Source: Bryoerythrophyllum caledonicum
Lineage: Eukaryota; Streptophyta; Bryopsida; Pottiales; Pottiaceae
Length of the DNA: 64,000 nucleotides
Assembly (NCBI GenBank): GCA_963971425.1
Contig: OZ020517.1
Coordinates: 26,430,668-26,494,667 of the forward strand
Direction of reading: 5' to 3'
The notes under the pieces were generated by a model. The model did no database searches. It was not told the origin of the DNA and saw only the letters and a program-made list of their open reading frames with translations. Of this stretch, positions 46,378 through 56,897 are shown in pieces. The translations under genes were made by a program, and so were the position numbers. The stretch's first letter is position 1. Each line of letters begins with the position of its first letter.

Positions 46378-46990
46378 AGATGGAGTGAACCAGTCTCCTC
46401 CAAGAGAGGAGATTCCATCAACGCAGCAGACGGTGGGAGGTACTTCAGGGGAGACGTCTGCAACACCTACAGAGAGGATGCAAGATACCGGTGTAGTGGA
46501 TGTTGGTTTGGCGGCAAGGGCAGGAGGGGAGCGTACATTTGATGGTCCTAGGTTGGAGATGGAGGAAGAAGAATTGGATTCATTGGAATTTTTTTCGGTG
46601 CAGAGGAGGATTCCACAGCCTTCTATGCCTTCTCAATCAGAGCCTGTATCGGAGACACAAGAGACGTTCAGAGGTACTCAGAGTGATACCGGACCAGGTT
46701 TGCCTTCCGTTCTAAGATCTAGCATATCCGAAGACATCATTGCATTTCAGAGGGCCTTCTCGTTAGAGCGAGAGATGTCCTTCAATCGAGAGGATGGCTT
46801 TTTCTACAATGATGGTAGGGTAAGACATACGCGGGAGGGTCTTCCTGACAATTACCGATATGTTGAGTGTGCGTCCATTGGCATCCAAGATGTGGGAGAT
46901 CGTCCAGTGCAAGATCATGAACTGTCCGCTATGGTAGGCAGCGCCATTGGACACATGGAGGGAGTCGTTCCGCGAGAAGATGTGCTCTGA
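46280..46990 (+). CDS. Probable C-terminal extension of the unrecognised element protein, in a shifted frame
   Basis: 236 codons, overlapping the end of the previous ORF by about 100 bases in a different frame. The composition is acidic and disordered to about residue 120, then more ordered (SISEDIIAFQRAFSLEREM, FNREDGFFYNDGRVRH, GLPDNYRYVECASIGIQDVG). The junction carries splice-like signals. Removing 28 nt (46334-46361, GTAACA...CTCGCAG) or 58 nt (46304-46361) would join the frames. A 1-nt indel is an equally simple explanation. The nominal ATG at 46280 is probably not the real start. Confidence 0.55.
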   Translation: MKTTMRMEVVYMRDCHVQVTLKIFQLAVVHSDEDGVNQSPPREEIPSTQQTVGGTSGETSATPTERMQDTGVVDVGLAARAGGERTFDGPRLEMEEEELDSLEFFSVQRRIPQPSMPSQSEPVSETQETFRGTQSDTGPGLPSVLRSSISEDIIAFQRAFSLEREMSFNREDGFFYNDGRVRHTREGLPDNYRYVECASIGIQDVGDRPVQDHELSAMVGSAIGHMEGVVPREDVL

Positions 46991-47559
46991 GCCCTGGAGC
47001 TATATACTATAGTAGAGCATGCACGCAGTTTAGGTGACAAGTACGTTAGTATAATGCAGTTTGAGATGTGTCTATCGTTCGGTGGGTGGTATATATTTAT
47101 ATATTGGGTGGTCCACATGTCATAAGTTTGATTTTAGAATTCCTCAGCAATAGTGTGAAATTGCTTGATTATGTATGTTTTTGCATTATAAAATACAGTG
47201 AGGTACTTTACACTGTCTTAGGAAATTGCATATATATTTTTGTATCTCTTACACATTGTATTTGTAGTGCACTACTCTAAAATCCTATAATAACTCATAA
47301 CAAATTTATAATCTCTTTGGACACATGATTATAATTTTGTAGCAGGATTTGTAAAATAGATTTGAAATCATATATTTTCTAAAAAAAGGTAGCAAATGTA
47401 AAAAATATATTACTGATATGAACATGAAGATGCCAAGGTATGACACGACAAATACCAAAAAAATTTGACAAAAAACATTCTAAACTTTCGCCAAATTTTG
47501 ATTTAAAAAAAAGTTATGAGCAAATAACTTGGGGCTTTCTACCAGCAACCAGTGCACTT
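46991..47559. other. Element interior downstream of the plus-strand gene
   Basis: AT-rich, no gene seen. It presumably holds the 3' untranslated region. Confidence 0.55.
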
Positions 47560-47590
47560 GGCTAAGTGCATAATTGCTTAATTACGTGTT
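47560..47590 (-). repeat. Right terminal inverted repeat of the 12.5-kb element
   Basis: Reads AAGTGCATAATTGCTTAATT followed by ACGTGTT, the inverted match to 35043-35073, followed by TTT and then Tc1 arm sequence. Confidence 0.88.
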
Positions 47591-47593
47591 TTT

Positions 47594-48376
47594 CCCCTTT
47601 GTTTGTCTTAACAATACATGTTGGTAGACTTGGTATATGTTTTTTTTTGTAAATCTTTTGGATTTTGAAATTTTCCACACTTGTATTTGACGTGAAGGTG
47701 ACTTCATATCCAAAATTTCATGGACAAATCAATTTTTTTGAATTCTTGGGAGGGTGTCAAAGTGGGCAGCTGTGAAACTTTTCTCACAACTAACCCCCAT
47801 GTTAGTAGATTTTGAATATCTTCTTTTGAATACATTTTTTGGCCTTGAAAATTTTCCCACATGTTATCAACGTAAAGGTTACCATGTGTCAAAAATTTCA
47901 TGTTGAAATAACAAACCCTCAATCCTAGGGAGGGTGTCAAAGTTGGAAGTAGTAAAATGGTTTTTCCCTTTTTTTCTTTCAATTACACATGTTGGTAGAT
48001 TTGGGATGTGATTTTTTTTTGTGCATTTTTTGGACTTGGAAATTTCCACACATGTAATCAACATAAAGGTGTTCTCACTCCAAAAATTCCATGGGCAAAA
48101 AAAATTTCCTCAATCCTTGGGATGGTGTCAAAGTTGGCGGTTGAGAAACTTTTCTCACAGCTACCCCATGGTGGTTAATTTTTAATATCTTTTGTTTTAT
48201 AAGTCCTCTGGACTTGAAATTTGGTATGCATGTTTTTAACACAGAGGTGATGCTGTTCCCAAAATTTCAGGGTAAAAGAACAATTTTTCAGCCCTGTGGA
48301 GGGCGTCAAAGTTGGCAGCAGTGTGGGACACCATCCCTGGAATTGCCCAAACGCCAATTTGAATGTCACCCTACTG
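47594..48376 (-). repeat. Right inverted repeat of the Tc1-like element, outer part
   Basis: Reverse complement of 32136-32919, including the terminal GTCACCCTACTG and four of the CCAACTTTGACACCC-type units. Few differences separate the arms, so the Tc1 insertion is relatively recent. Confidence 0.93.
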
Positions 48377-48378
48377 TA

Positions 48379-48715
48379 CAAAATAGGGAAAAAAAAACCG
48401 CACTGGAACTGGAGTTACGGTTCGTTTGACCACGCTGTCGGAACAGTCAGCGCTGTTCCTATATTGGGCTGTCCTGGGTTTTTTGGCCATAACTCCCTCA
48501 TTTTTGGGAGTTTTTGGACGTGTAATATACCGTTGGAAGCGTGTTTTTAAGGCGCTTTCAACGGTATATTACACGTCCAAAATATCCCAAACATGAAAGA
48601 GTTATGGCCAAAAAACCCGGGACAACCCGATTCAGGAACAGTGCTGACTGTTCCGACATTGTGGTCAAATGAACCGCAACTCCAAATCGAATGCAGTTTT
48701 TTTTTCCCTGTTTTG
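48379..48715. mobile_element. Fold-back MITE, 337 bp, TA target
   Basis: Begins CAAAATAGGG and ends CCCTGTTTTG, and nearly the whole element is one long inverted repeat. The left side GTCGGAACAGTCAGCGCTGT, TTTTTTGGCCATAACTC and ACGTGTAATATACCGTTG all return inverted on the right. It is flanked by TA (48377-48378 and 48716-48717); the left TA is also the right duplication of the Tc1-like element. Its transcript would form a long hairpin. No coding capacity. Confidence 0.9.
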
Positions 48716-48717
48716 TA

Positions 48718-51442
48718 CTAGTGCATTGTGCTGGCACATGAATCTAGTCACTCACCCACAACCGAAACAAGATCTACTCCAGATCTGAAGACTTGGATAC
48801 GAGATCTACAACCTTGCCAAGAGTCCCTCCACCTCGCCAACCCAGAAACTCAACATACAACATTGAGGAGAAAACAAGCACACAATGGAGCCCAAGCGGC
48901 ACCCGCACTCCACATCAGGCTATCTCTTACTTACACACTGCATCTCTTTTCTTGCACATTGTCATCCTCTTCCTCCTAATTCTTGCTATGTGGACTCTTG
49001 CTTACACTAGAACCTTGTATGTCACTCATGGCGCACTCACCACTAGTAAATGCACAACTCATATTCTAACACTACCTTGTAGACAACATACATATACGAC
49101 TAGCAACCTCCGAAATGACACCAGATATCACCAAGTACTGCTATGGACTTGGAACAAAGAAGATTGCTACAGATTGAACAAGCCGGTTCACCCAAATGTC
49201 CGGACCCCGAATAAAAAAGAAGCACCCGACCAGCACACCGAAATAGAGGTCATCGCTGTTGCAGCAGCTTGCAGCTGCACAGCCACCGGAACTGTGCTGC
49301 TCCAACCACAACTGTGCTGCTCCAACTGTTTCGGAAACTCACAACTGATCCTCGTCAGTTCGCCTAGACAAATGCTCGAGCAAGCACCGACTCTCACCGG
49401 AAAGCAACACCAGACCATGCATGGAGGGCGGAAGTGTTGCCTACATCATCCACGATAAACGCACAAGCAACCTCATTTCAGATCAGCTGTAGCAGACTCG
49501 AAGACACCCCGACAGCAATACAACAGCCACCCTCAACACCAAGAGCATCAACATCGCTAGATCTCCACGACCCCAAACCCCCAACAAACAAATCCAAGGT
49601 ATATAACCCATCAGGTACGTCTTCTCACCTCCTTGTCCATTTTGTCGTTTCTGTCACTACAAGACCGCATCAATACATTGAATGACGACTAACCTAGCCG
49701 AAATCATAGTTCACAGAAAAACCAACTGTGCTGCTCCAACGACAACACCAACGAACATATACTAAAGAAGTGGAAACAACTGCGACGAAACCCTAGCCGC
49801 CACAATCACAAGAACAACAGAAGTAAGCGCCAAACGGGTCCACATCCAAGGCCAACACATCGCAACCCTCAAACTCAAATCGAACGGCCTAACGGGTCCA
49901 CATCCAAGGCCAGCACATCGCAACCCTCAAACTCAAATCGAACGGCCTAACGGACACATGGGAGGATTCAACCCTAACCTCCAACTACCTCTACAACGAA
50001 GTTCTTCATCAACGACAATAGTGAAATCCATCGAAAGCAAATCAACAAGGTATAAGAAATACCCTCATTCTCTCCTCCAGCCATCTCATCTTGTTCAACT
50101 AGTCAGAGAGCCATTACGCGGCGCCTTCACCTGGAAAAGAAACCTTACGAGGAGCTGCTTAGGACGTTGTCGAGGAGGATTGAAGGACCTCGAGCCGAGT
50201 CGAACAGCAAGGATCTCCCTTAGCAGTGAAGAAATTTCCACCCTCCTTCTTGCTGTGTTCTCTTTCTTCTCCCTGCATGTTCAATGTTTGATCAATTAGT
50301 ATATTACTAACCCAGAACTGGTGTATTCCGCACAGAGTAGACAGACCGAAGACTGCCTGGTGAAGAGATTATTCACATCTCGGTGGTGTAAGGAGGAGCC
50401 CAGGCGGAGTAGTAAAACCGAGGAGCACAGCAACTACAGCGAGACAGACCTTCTAACAAACATCTCCTGTCTATTCTCTTACTGGTCACTTAATTCTTCT
50501 TTTGAATACTAGTTATTTCACATTGAGTCAGTATCACAGACTTACACACACCCATCTCTATGGTTGCAGATACGAAGTCACGGAGAAAACCCTAGGACCA
50601 AATATTGGAAAGCTGGAGACGAGGCCTCTAGCGGGGGAAAACTCTGGCGAACGTGCCAAAAACAACATCCGCGACCTCCAAGCGCGAAGGCGGCGCTCCC
50701 TCTCTCCATCGAAACCCTGACGGTCAAGTTCGTTGACGGACAGGATCCCCACCGAAACCTCTCTGCAACCCTCGTCTCAACCTCTCGGCGCCCACCAGCT
50801 TGGCGATCAACGTCCCAAACCTCTTGGCGGCCAAGCCCTCAGCGCCCGAACTTCCGGCGCTTTGCCCCTTGGCGGTCAAGCCTCTGATCGTGCTGCTCTC
50901 CCGTTCAAATCCAAGAGACCCCACCAAAATCCGTTGATCAACCTCTCGGCGCCCAACATTCCAGAGACCAACATGTCGGAGATCAAGTCCTAGGCGATCA
51001 AACCCTCGGCGCTCAAACCCGTGGCGGCCCAGTACCAGGAGAAGTCGCTGTCACCTACGCAACTTGCTGGAGTGGCGCTAAACCTGGCTCACGACCTCGC
51101 AGCTCGGGCCCACTCCAAATCCAAAACCCGTACGGCTACATCCCAATTCAGAAGGTAAGCATAATTCTCAGTCAATGTATTGTGCATCTTTGGAATAGAA
51201 ACTTTTGCCAATAAATCTTTCTTATGACGTATGCAGTACTATATGACCATGGATATTTTGTTCTCATTTGTAATTTAGATGTATGTTATTACACAAGCTC
51301 TAGCATAGATTTCCACCTCTCCATGAGCGTATTACCTTCAGTAGGCCCACAAATCAAATTGTGGAGTGAAGGTAATCTCATGATTAAAAGAGGAAAAATA
51401 ATACACAAATCCAACACTCAAAGCTATATTTCTTAATGCAGA
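48718..51442 (+). other. LINE 5' leader, second segment, with intron-like parts
   Basis: Before ORF1. It contains a 57-bp tandem duplication (about 49837-49949, AACGGGTCCACATCCAAGGC), repeats of ACTGTGCTGCTCCAAC, and a GC-rich stretch at 50580-51153 with TCTTGGCGGCCAAGCC-type repeats. Splice-like signals are notable: AGAAG|GTAAGC at 51154 and TTTCTTAATGCAG|A ending at about 51441, bracketing AT-rich DNA, and GGTTGCAG|A near 50569. The many short open frames overlap each other and are not supported as genes. Confidence 0.5.
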
Positions 51443-53085
51443 ATGTCTCATTCAAGCAACGCTGCATCTGCTGTCAAACAACTCGTATTCAAAGGTGTTG
51501 AAGCTGTAGCAGATGCTGAGATGAATGCTGTTCAGAAATGGGACTCGGATGGTTCAAATCCCCCTAGCCAGAAAAAAACCAAGGCCACCACCATGCCTAA
51601 ACCTGAATACTGGTTAGGGTTTCGCTCTCACAATACTATTGCTAAAAGCAAAGGGCTGCCCAAAATCCTAGCTCTGAATATGGAGGACTTGAAGTTGCAA
51701 GGCATGAGCGAGGCTCATGCTAAAGCTGACATAGAAGCATTGCCCTCTTTCCCTTATGTTGCTCAGGATGAGTGGCCAACATCAAGGCCAGATGGAGTGA
51801 AAGGTAATCATTTTAACTTGACACAAGTCCCAAGTGAAGTTGTGGTTGATGAGGACGGATTTGCTAAGGATTATCAAGTGTCAATTAACTTTGAACTAGG
51901 GGATCAAATTTGTGCACGCAAAGTCATTAACACTATGGTTGTGGAAAAGCTCAAGGAGTTGGAGATACCTCTTGGCACACTTTTGGGTGAACCCATTGCC
52001 ATTTTCTGCCACCACAAATCCGAGAATTGGAGTGGGACAATCAAGCTCCACTTGAGGAACCCGAAAGTAGATGCACATGCTCTCCTACAAGGTGTGAAAC
52101 CATTCATCCTCACTCTAAATGAGGGTATCCCACACAAAGGCAAGGTATGTAAGTCTTGTGACCCATTGGCTTCATCTAACAACCTTTCGGTCAAAGTGAC
52201 GGGCCCAACACTAGGAAACAAAGAATGGTTTATCATGCATGAGGAAATAGTAAAAGAGAGTTTTGCTAGAGGATTCAACTTTGAAATTACTGGGGTAGAG
52301 AAAAAGGCAGCTAATGAGTTTGCATGGATAAAAACCACATCTCCTAAGATGGCCTCCATAGTGAAGAGCAACAAAGTGGCTTTTGCAAATGAGATTTTTG
52401 TGCCAAACTTTGTAAGCCAAGGAAGAATGAGTGAGGATGAAAAATTGAAAAAAATGCTTTGATTCTAATTGCTAAAAATCTTAGTAAAATTGAATCCATT
52501 GAGAACTTAGAAGAAGGACTAAAATCAAAGCTTGGTAGATATAACATCGTGTGCATGTATTTCAAACTTGAAAATGGAAAACATGTAGGGACATGTAATG
52601 TACAATGTCTCAATGCTGCCGTATACAAGAAGCATGTCAAACAAAATATTGAGCTTCATGGAAAGTATGTGGATCTTTCTCCACACCCTAGGAGCCTTGA
52701 TGGCACAAACCCCCCAAGTGTGGAGGAACTCAATAGACTTGGGTTGACGGACGTGAACTCAGCCGCTATGAATGCGGTCATTGCCATGGAGAACGCTCCA
52801 AACCAAATTCGTGTAGAGGACCTCAACCAAATGGTCGAAAAAATTGATAACAAGGGTACACAAAACACTATTGCAGAGCTTCGAAAAGAAATGGCAGCCA
52901 TGAAAGGTGAAATTATTGAAGAAGCAAGGAACTATGCGGACATGGTGCAAGAAACCACCAAAAAGGTCTTGAGGAGCGAAATGACATCTCTTAGGAAGAA
53001 CATCATACAAACTATCATGGAGGAAGAAGAGAGAGCGAGCCAAAGAGTACAACTAACTATCGAAGGGATGGACACATCAAACTAG
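51443..53085 (+). CDS. LINE ORF1 protein, one frame change
   Basis: About 547 aa in two overlapping frames: 51443-52462 (339 aa) and 52459-53085. They join at a run of seven A (GAAAAAAATG, about 52448-52454). One missing A, or a -1 slip on that run, restores a continuous product. The first part contains LPKILALNMEDLKLQG, a basic KKTKATTMPKPEYWLG segment and VKVTGPTLGNKEWFIM. The second contains an RRM-like segment (YNIVCMYFKLENGKHVGTC, YKKHVKQNIELHGKYVDL) and ends in a helical coiled-coil-like tail (IAELRKEMAAMKGEIIEEA). This suggests an RNA-binding ORF1p as in other LINEs (family knowledge). It is placed just upstream of ORF2 and is the best-preserved part of this LINE. Confidence 0.75.
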
Positions 53086-53238
53086 GTTTGACACACAACG
53101 CGACGGTAGTAATATATTTAACAGTATATATTTATACTAATTACGTCAAATACATACTAGTATGCTTATATACTCAAAACTATAAAAACAAAAAACACAT
53201 ATATCAAAGTATATATATATACTATATGCAAAAAATAA

Positions 53239-53898
<660 letters not shown>

Positions 53899-55797
53899 CA
53901 CAAAACATCTCTACACAATGACCTATATAACTTTATCCATAGCCAAACCCCACCCCCTTCCCCCAATGAACTACAACTAAAATTTTCCTACTTCCCGCAC
54001 AATCTTATTCTTGAAGCTCTTAGATGCTTTGAACCAATTCATGCCTACACGCACCCCACCCCGACACCCGCCTACATTTCCCCTCTACCTTGTAACCAAG
54101 ACATTATAGACAATAGAAACACATATATAACTACATGGAACGCTTCAACGTTAAACACTGCTTTGCCAAGCATCCATAATCTAACCGCCCACACCAACAC
54201 ACCACCCGCCATAATTGCCATACAAGAAACTAAACTAACCGCTATTAAATCCACCAAATACATCCAAAAAACATTCCCCAATTATAAACTTATATTTAAT
54301 AACACTCATTCTCTTACACGATGCATCCAACAACGAATACCATATACACCGGCAAGAGGAAGTTTACTCATGCTCATTCACCAATCATATGCCTTCCCCG
54401 GGAATATTACTAAAATCCCTACCCCGGCTAATATATCACCATATCTTCAAATTATTGAAATTACTAACCGACCCCTCCAACCATGGCTCATCTTTCATCT
54501 ATACATGCCCTTGCACATAGAAGACTATAGGCTTATTTCGGAGATCGAAAACTTCATCACTTCACAAATAAATACACACACTAACCACACAATAATACTT
54601 TGTGGAGACTTTAACCGAGATATAGCCCTTATCGGACGACAAAACGGAGGGGCTTTTACCCCCCCACTGGATACAGACTATCAATGGCAAAATTACACGG
54701 ATGACCTAGAATTATATTTAATCCCAACCGACACACAATACTCCCATCAAGGCGGACTTAATTACACACATACTAGCCTAATTGATGGATTTTACATTAA
54801 AACACCTAACCATACCCAATACACATCTATCACGAACACCACAACCAACTTAAACTCGGACCACTTCCCAATCCAACTCAATATACCACACAACACCCTT
54901 ATAAGTAGACCTCCAACAAACATCAACTCAAATAATATCAAAATACAAAATCCCATCCCAAAAGAAAACCTTGATAACTTTAATACAATATTCTTTGAAA
55001 AAAACTCACTACAAATAGACTCCCTTACAAAAATTCTTTCTAACCACCAACACCTCACACATGTACAATGGCAAGAAGCTTGCGCCACTCTTGACAAACT
55101 TATTAATGAAATTTCCACTACATTAGAAAAGACCTGTAAAGCACCTCCGATTCCACAACTCACACCTAGAACCTCGCAACAAGGAGGATATCTCCCGAGA
55201 AAACTAGCCAAAGTGTGGAAACAACATCTTCTCACATACCACACCATTCGTAAAACAATTTATATTGCTAAAACTAACCAAAATGGGCAAACCCACCGCA
55301 TACTCTCTGAACTACAAAACCTCCGTCACCCTCAAATCCCACAAATACCACCACCCAATACCCCTCAGGAAGACTGGCTAAAAGACATTGCTATCATTGC
55401 AAAAACCGTCAACATGGAAGCTCGGAAAATTACTACAAAATATGCAAGAGAATGTGTCAAAAAAGCCATTTCTAAGTACCGTCAATTATACGAAACCAGC
55501 CCCAAAAAGATTAATAGAAAAGTCTTTAAAAATAACACAAACCTGCCATTAGATTGCATTTTAGATCAAAACAACAACATCCTAACCAGCCTAGATGACA
55601 TCGCAAACAAAATACATTTTCAACAATCCATAAACAATAGACCAACTACCCCCCCATGTCACTTCCAACCACAACATACATCAACATGCACGTGCGGAGT
55701 TAGACAATATCCGTGGCATGATCTTGACGGATTTACCATTGATAAAAGAGGCAAACCAACAACCCCTCTTCACACATATTATAAGAGAGACACATAA
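53899..55797 (+). pseudogene. LINE ORF2, AP-endonuclease region
   Basis: In frame with the 2A segment after the TAA at 53896. The endonuclease is recognised by TTWNAST (about 54136), AIIAIQETKL (Glu of the active site), IILCGDFNRD (about 54595) and LNSDHFPI (about 54850). These are the conserved blocks of APE-type LINE endonucleases, which nick the target DNA. Downstream of about 54,900 the protein is Asn/Thr/Pro-rich and less conserved, with LPRKLAKVWKQHLL and MEARKITTKYAREC as helical stretches. A TAA at 55795 interrupts the frame just before reverse transcriptase block 1; the next codons remain in the same frame. The codon usage is strongly A/C-rich on this strand. Confidence 0.85.
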
Positions 55798-56265
55798 AAC
55801 ATGTGCCTAAAAAATTTGGGAACCAACAAAGCCCTTGGCCCAGACCACATACCCAACTCAATTCTAAAAAACATGCCCCCAAGATTCCATGACCTAATAT
55901 CATTATTTTTCCTTCATTGCTACAAACAAAAATCCATTCCCGCATCTTGGAAAACAAGTCTAACAATCTTATTATACAAAAAAGGCGGCCCATCAGTGCT
56001 ACCTAACCACCGACCTATTGCTTTAGCTAACACCATTTACAAATTGTATACTAGCACACTAACATCAATATTATCGGCCTATGGGGAAAAACACCAAATA
56101 CTACACGAAAGCCAAGAAGGGTTTAGAGCCGAGAGAAGTACCACACGGCAACTTCAAACCCTCATTGCCGCTCTTGAGGATGCAAAATTCTCTAATAAAG
56201 ACATTTACATACTCTACATTGACTTTAAAAATGCGTTTGGGTCCATCGACCACCCTAGATTGTAG
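55798..56265 (+). pseudogene. LINE ORF2, reverse transcriptase part 1
   Basis: Same frame as the endonuclease region. It contains NKALGPDHIPNSIL, LYKKGG, NHRPIALANTIYKLY, SQEGFRAERSTTRQL and YIDFKNAFGSIDH, the ordered blocks of LINE reverse transcriptase through the first catalytic Asp. The frame ends in TAG at 56263; a missing base at this point shifts the rest into another frame. Confidence 0.9.
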
Positions 56266-56897
56266 CCGTTATGAGCGATCTTGGGTACCCGGAAGATGCA
56301 GTCACATTGGTCGGCAATATATACTCCCAATCTACCACTACATACGTTGGAGAATTCTTTGGTAAAACACGGCCTATCCCCATCCAACGCGGTACCATCC
56401 AAGGCGATACATTGAGCCCATATCTCTTCATTATTTTTCTAGAACCTCTACTGAGATGGCTTCAAAGAGGAAATAATGGCTACACCTTCCGTACCTCAAA
56501 AGTCACCGTTAACTCGGCCGCATATGCCGACGATCTAGCAGCTATCTCCGGACACCTTAAATCACTCCAAACTCAATTAGACAAAATAGACAAATTTTGT
56601 TTACGGACCGGGATGGAACTTGGGGTTCAAAAATGTGCCGTAACTGGATGCCCAAACAAATCCAAAATAAATCCTACCGCCTTCAAAGCCCTTATCCAAG
56701 CTACCAATATCCACTATCGTAACCAACCAATTCCGGTTCTCAACCAAAAGCAACCCTACATATACCTTGGAATAAACCTAGTCCCATCGTTAAAATGGAA
56801 AATTCAAATTCATGCTACTACTACAAAACTTATTAAACAATGCAATGAACTCTCACTATGTTCGGCCACATTGCAACAAAAAATAAAAAATGATTGA
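56266..56897 (+). pseudogene. LINE ORF2, reverse transcriptase part 2
   Basis: Continues the polymerase in the next frame. It contains RGTIQGDTLSPYLFIIFLE and the catalytic AYADDLA (about 56520), then MELGVQKCAVTG and YLGINLVPSLKWK. It ends in TGA at 56895 within an A-rich stretch where a second frameshift occurs. Confidence 0.9.

Larger units (their letters stand above)
35043..47590. mobile_element. 12.5-kb DNA element carrying a DUF7869 gene and a divergent unknown gene
   Basis: The boundaries are set by alignment to the interrupted Tc1 arm. The left end begins CAACACGCAATTAAGC; the right end, read inward on the minus strand, begins AACACGTAATTAAGC. The two ends are inverted repeats over about 30 bp with two or three differences (35043-35073 and 47560-47590). 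Just inside, GTGCACTT motifs recur on both sides. The element holds a DUF7869-type gene on the minus strand (35612-38803) and a large gene of unknown family on the plus strand (43027-46990), transcribed away from each other and separated by 4.2 kb of non-coding DNA with direct repeats and a 200-base assembly gap. I do not recognise the superfamily. Confidence 0.85.
32136..48376 (+). mobile_element. Tc1-like DNA transposon with very long inverted repeats, split by an insertion
   Basis: Ends CAGTAGGGTGAC...GTCACCCTACTG, flanked by TA. The left inverted repeat is 32136-33083. The right one is 34878-35042 plus 47594-48376, interrupted by the 12.5-kb element; both add up to about 948 bp. The element without the insertion is about 3.7 kb and encodes one intact 336-aa DD34E transposase. 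TA targeting, a CAGT start and DD34E all mark the Tc1 group (family knowledge). The short internal region at 33420-33545 holds a 32-bp tandem repeat (CATATGGGCTGATCCATTG). Confidence 0.93.

Noticed and set aside
32136-48376. A single 16-kb transposon with 948-bp inverted repeats that encodes all five large ORFs
   Set aside because: Part of the right arm lies at 34878-35042, directly after the transposase, and the remainder at 47594-48376. The break point carries another pair of inverted ends, so the DUF7869 region is a separate element inserted into the arm.
51540-51575. A tRNA-like GGTTCAAATCCCCC motif
   Set aside because: It lies within the ORF1 coding frame and has no matching acceptor, D-arm or anticodon structure.
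52440-52462. Canonical programmed -1 frameshift site in ORF1
   Set aside because: The seven-A run is not in the X XXY YYZ register of the zero frame (codons read TTG AAA AAA ATG). A one-base indel is the simpler explanation, although slippage on A7 is not excluded.
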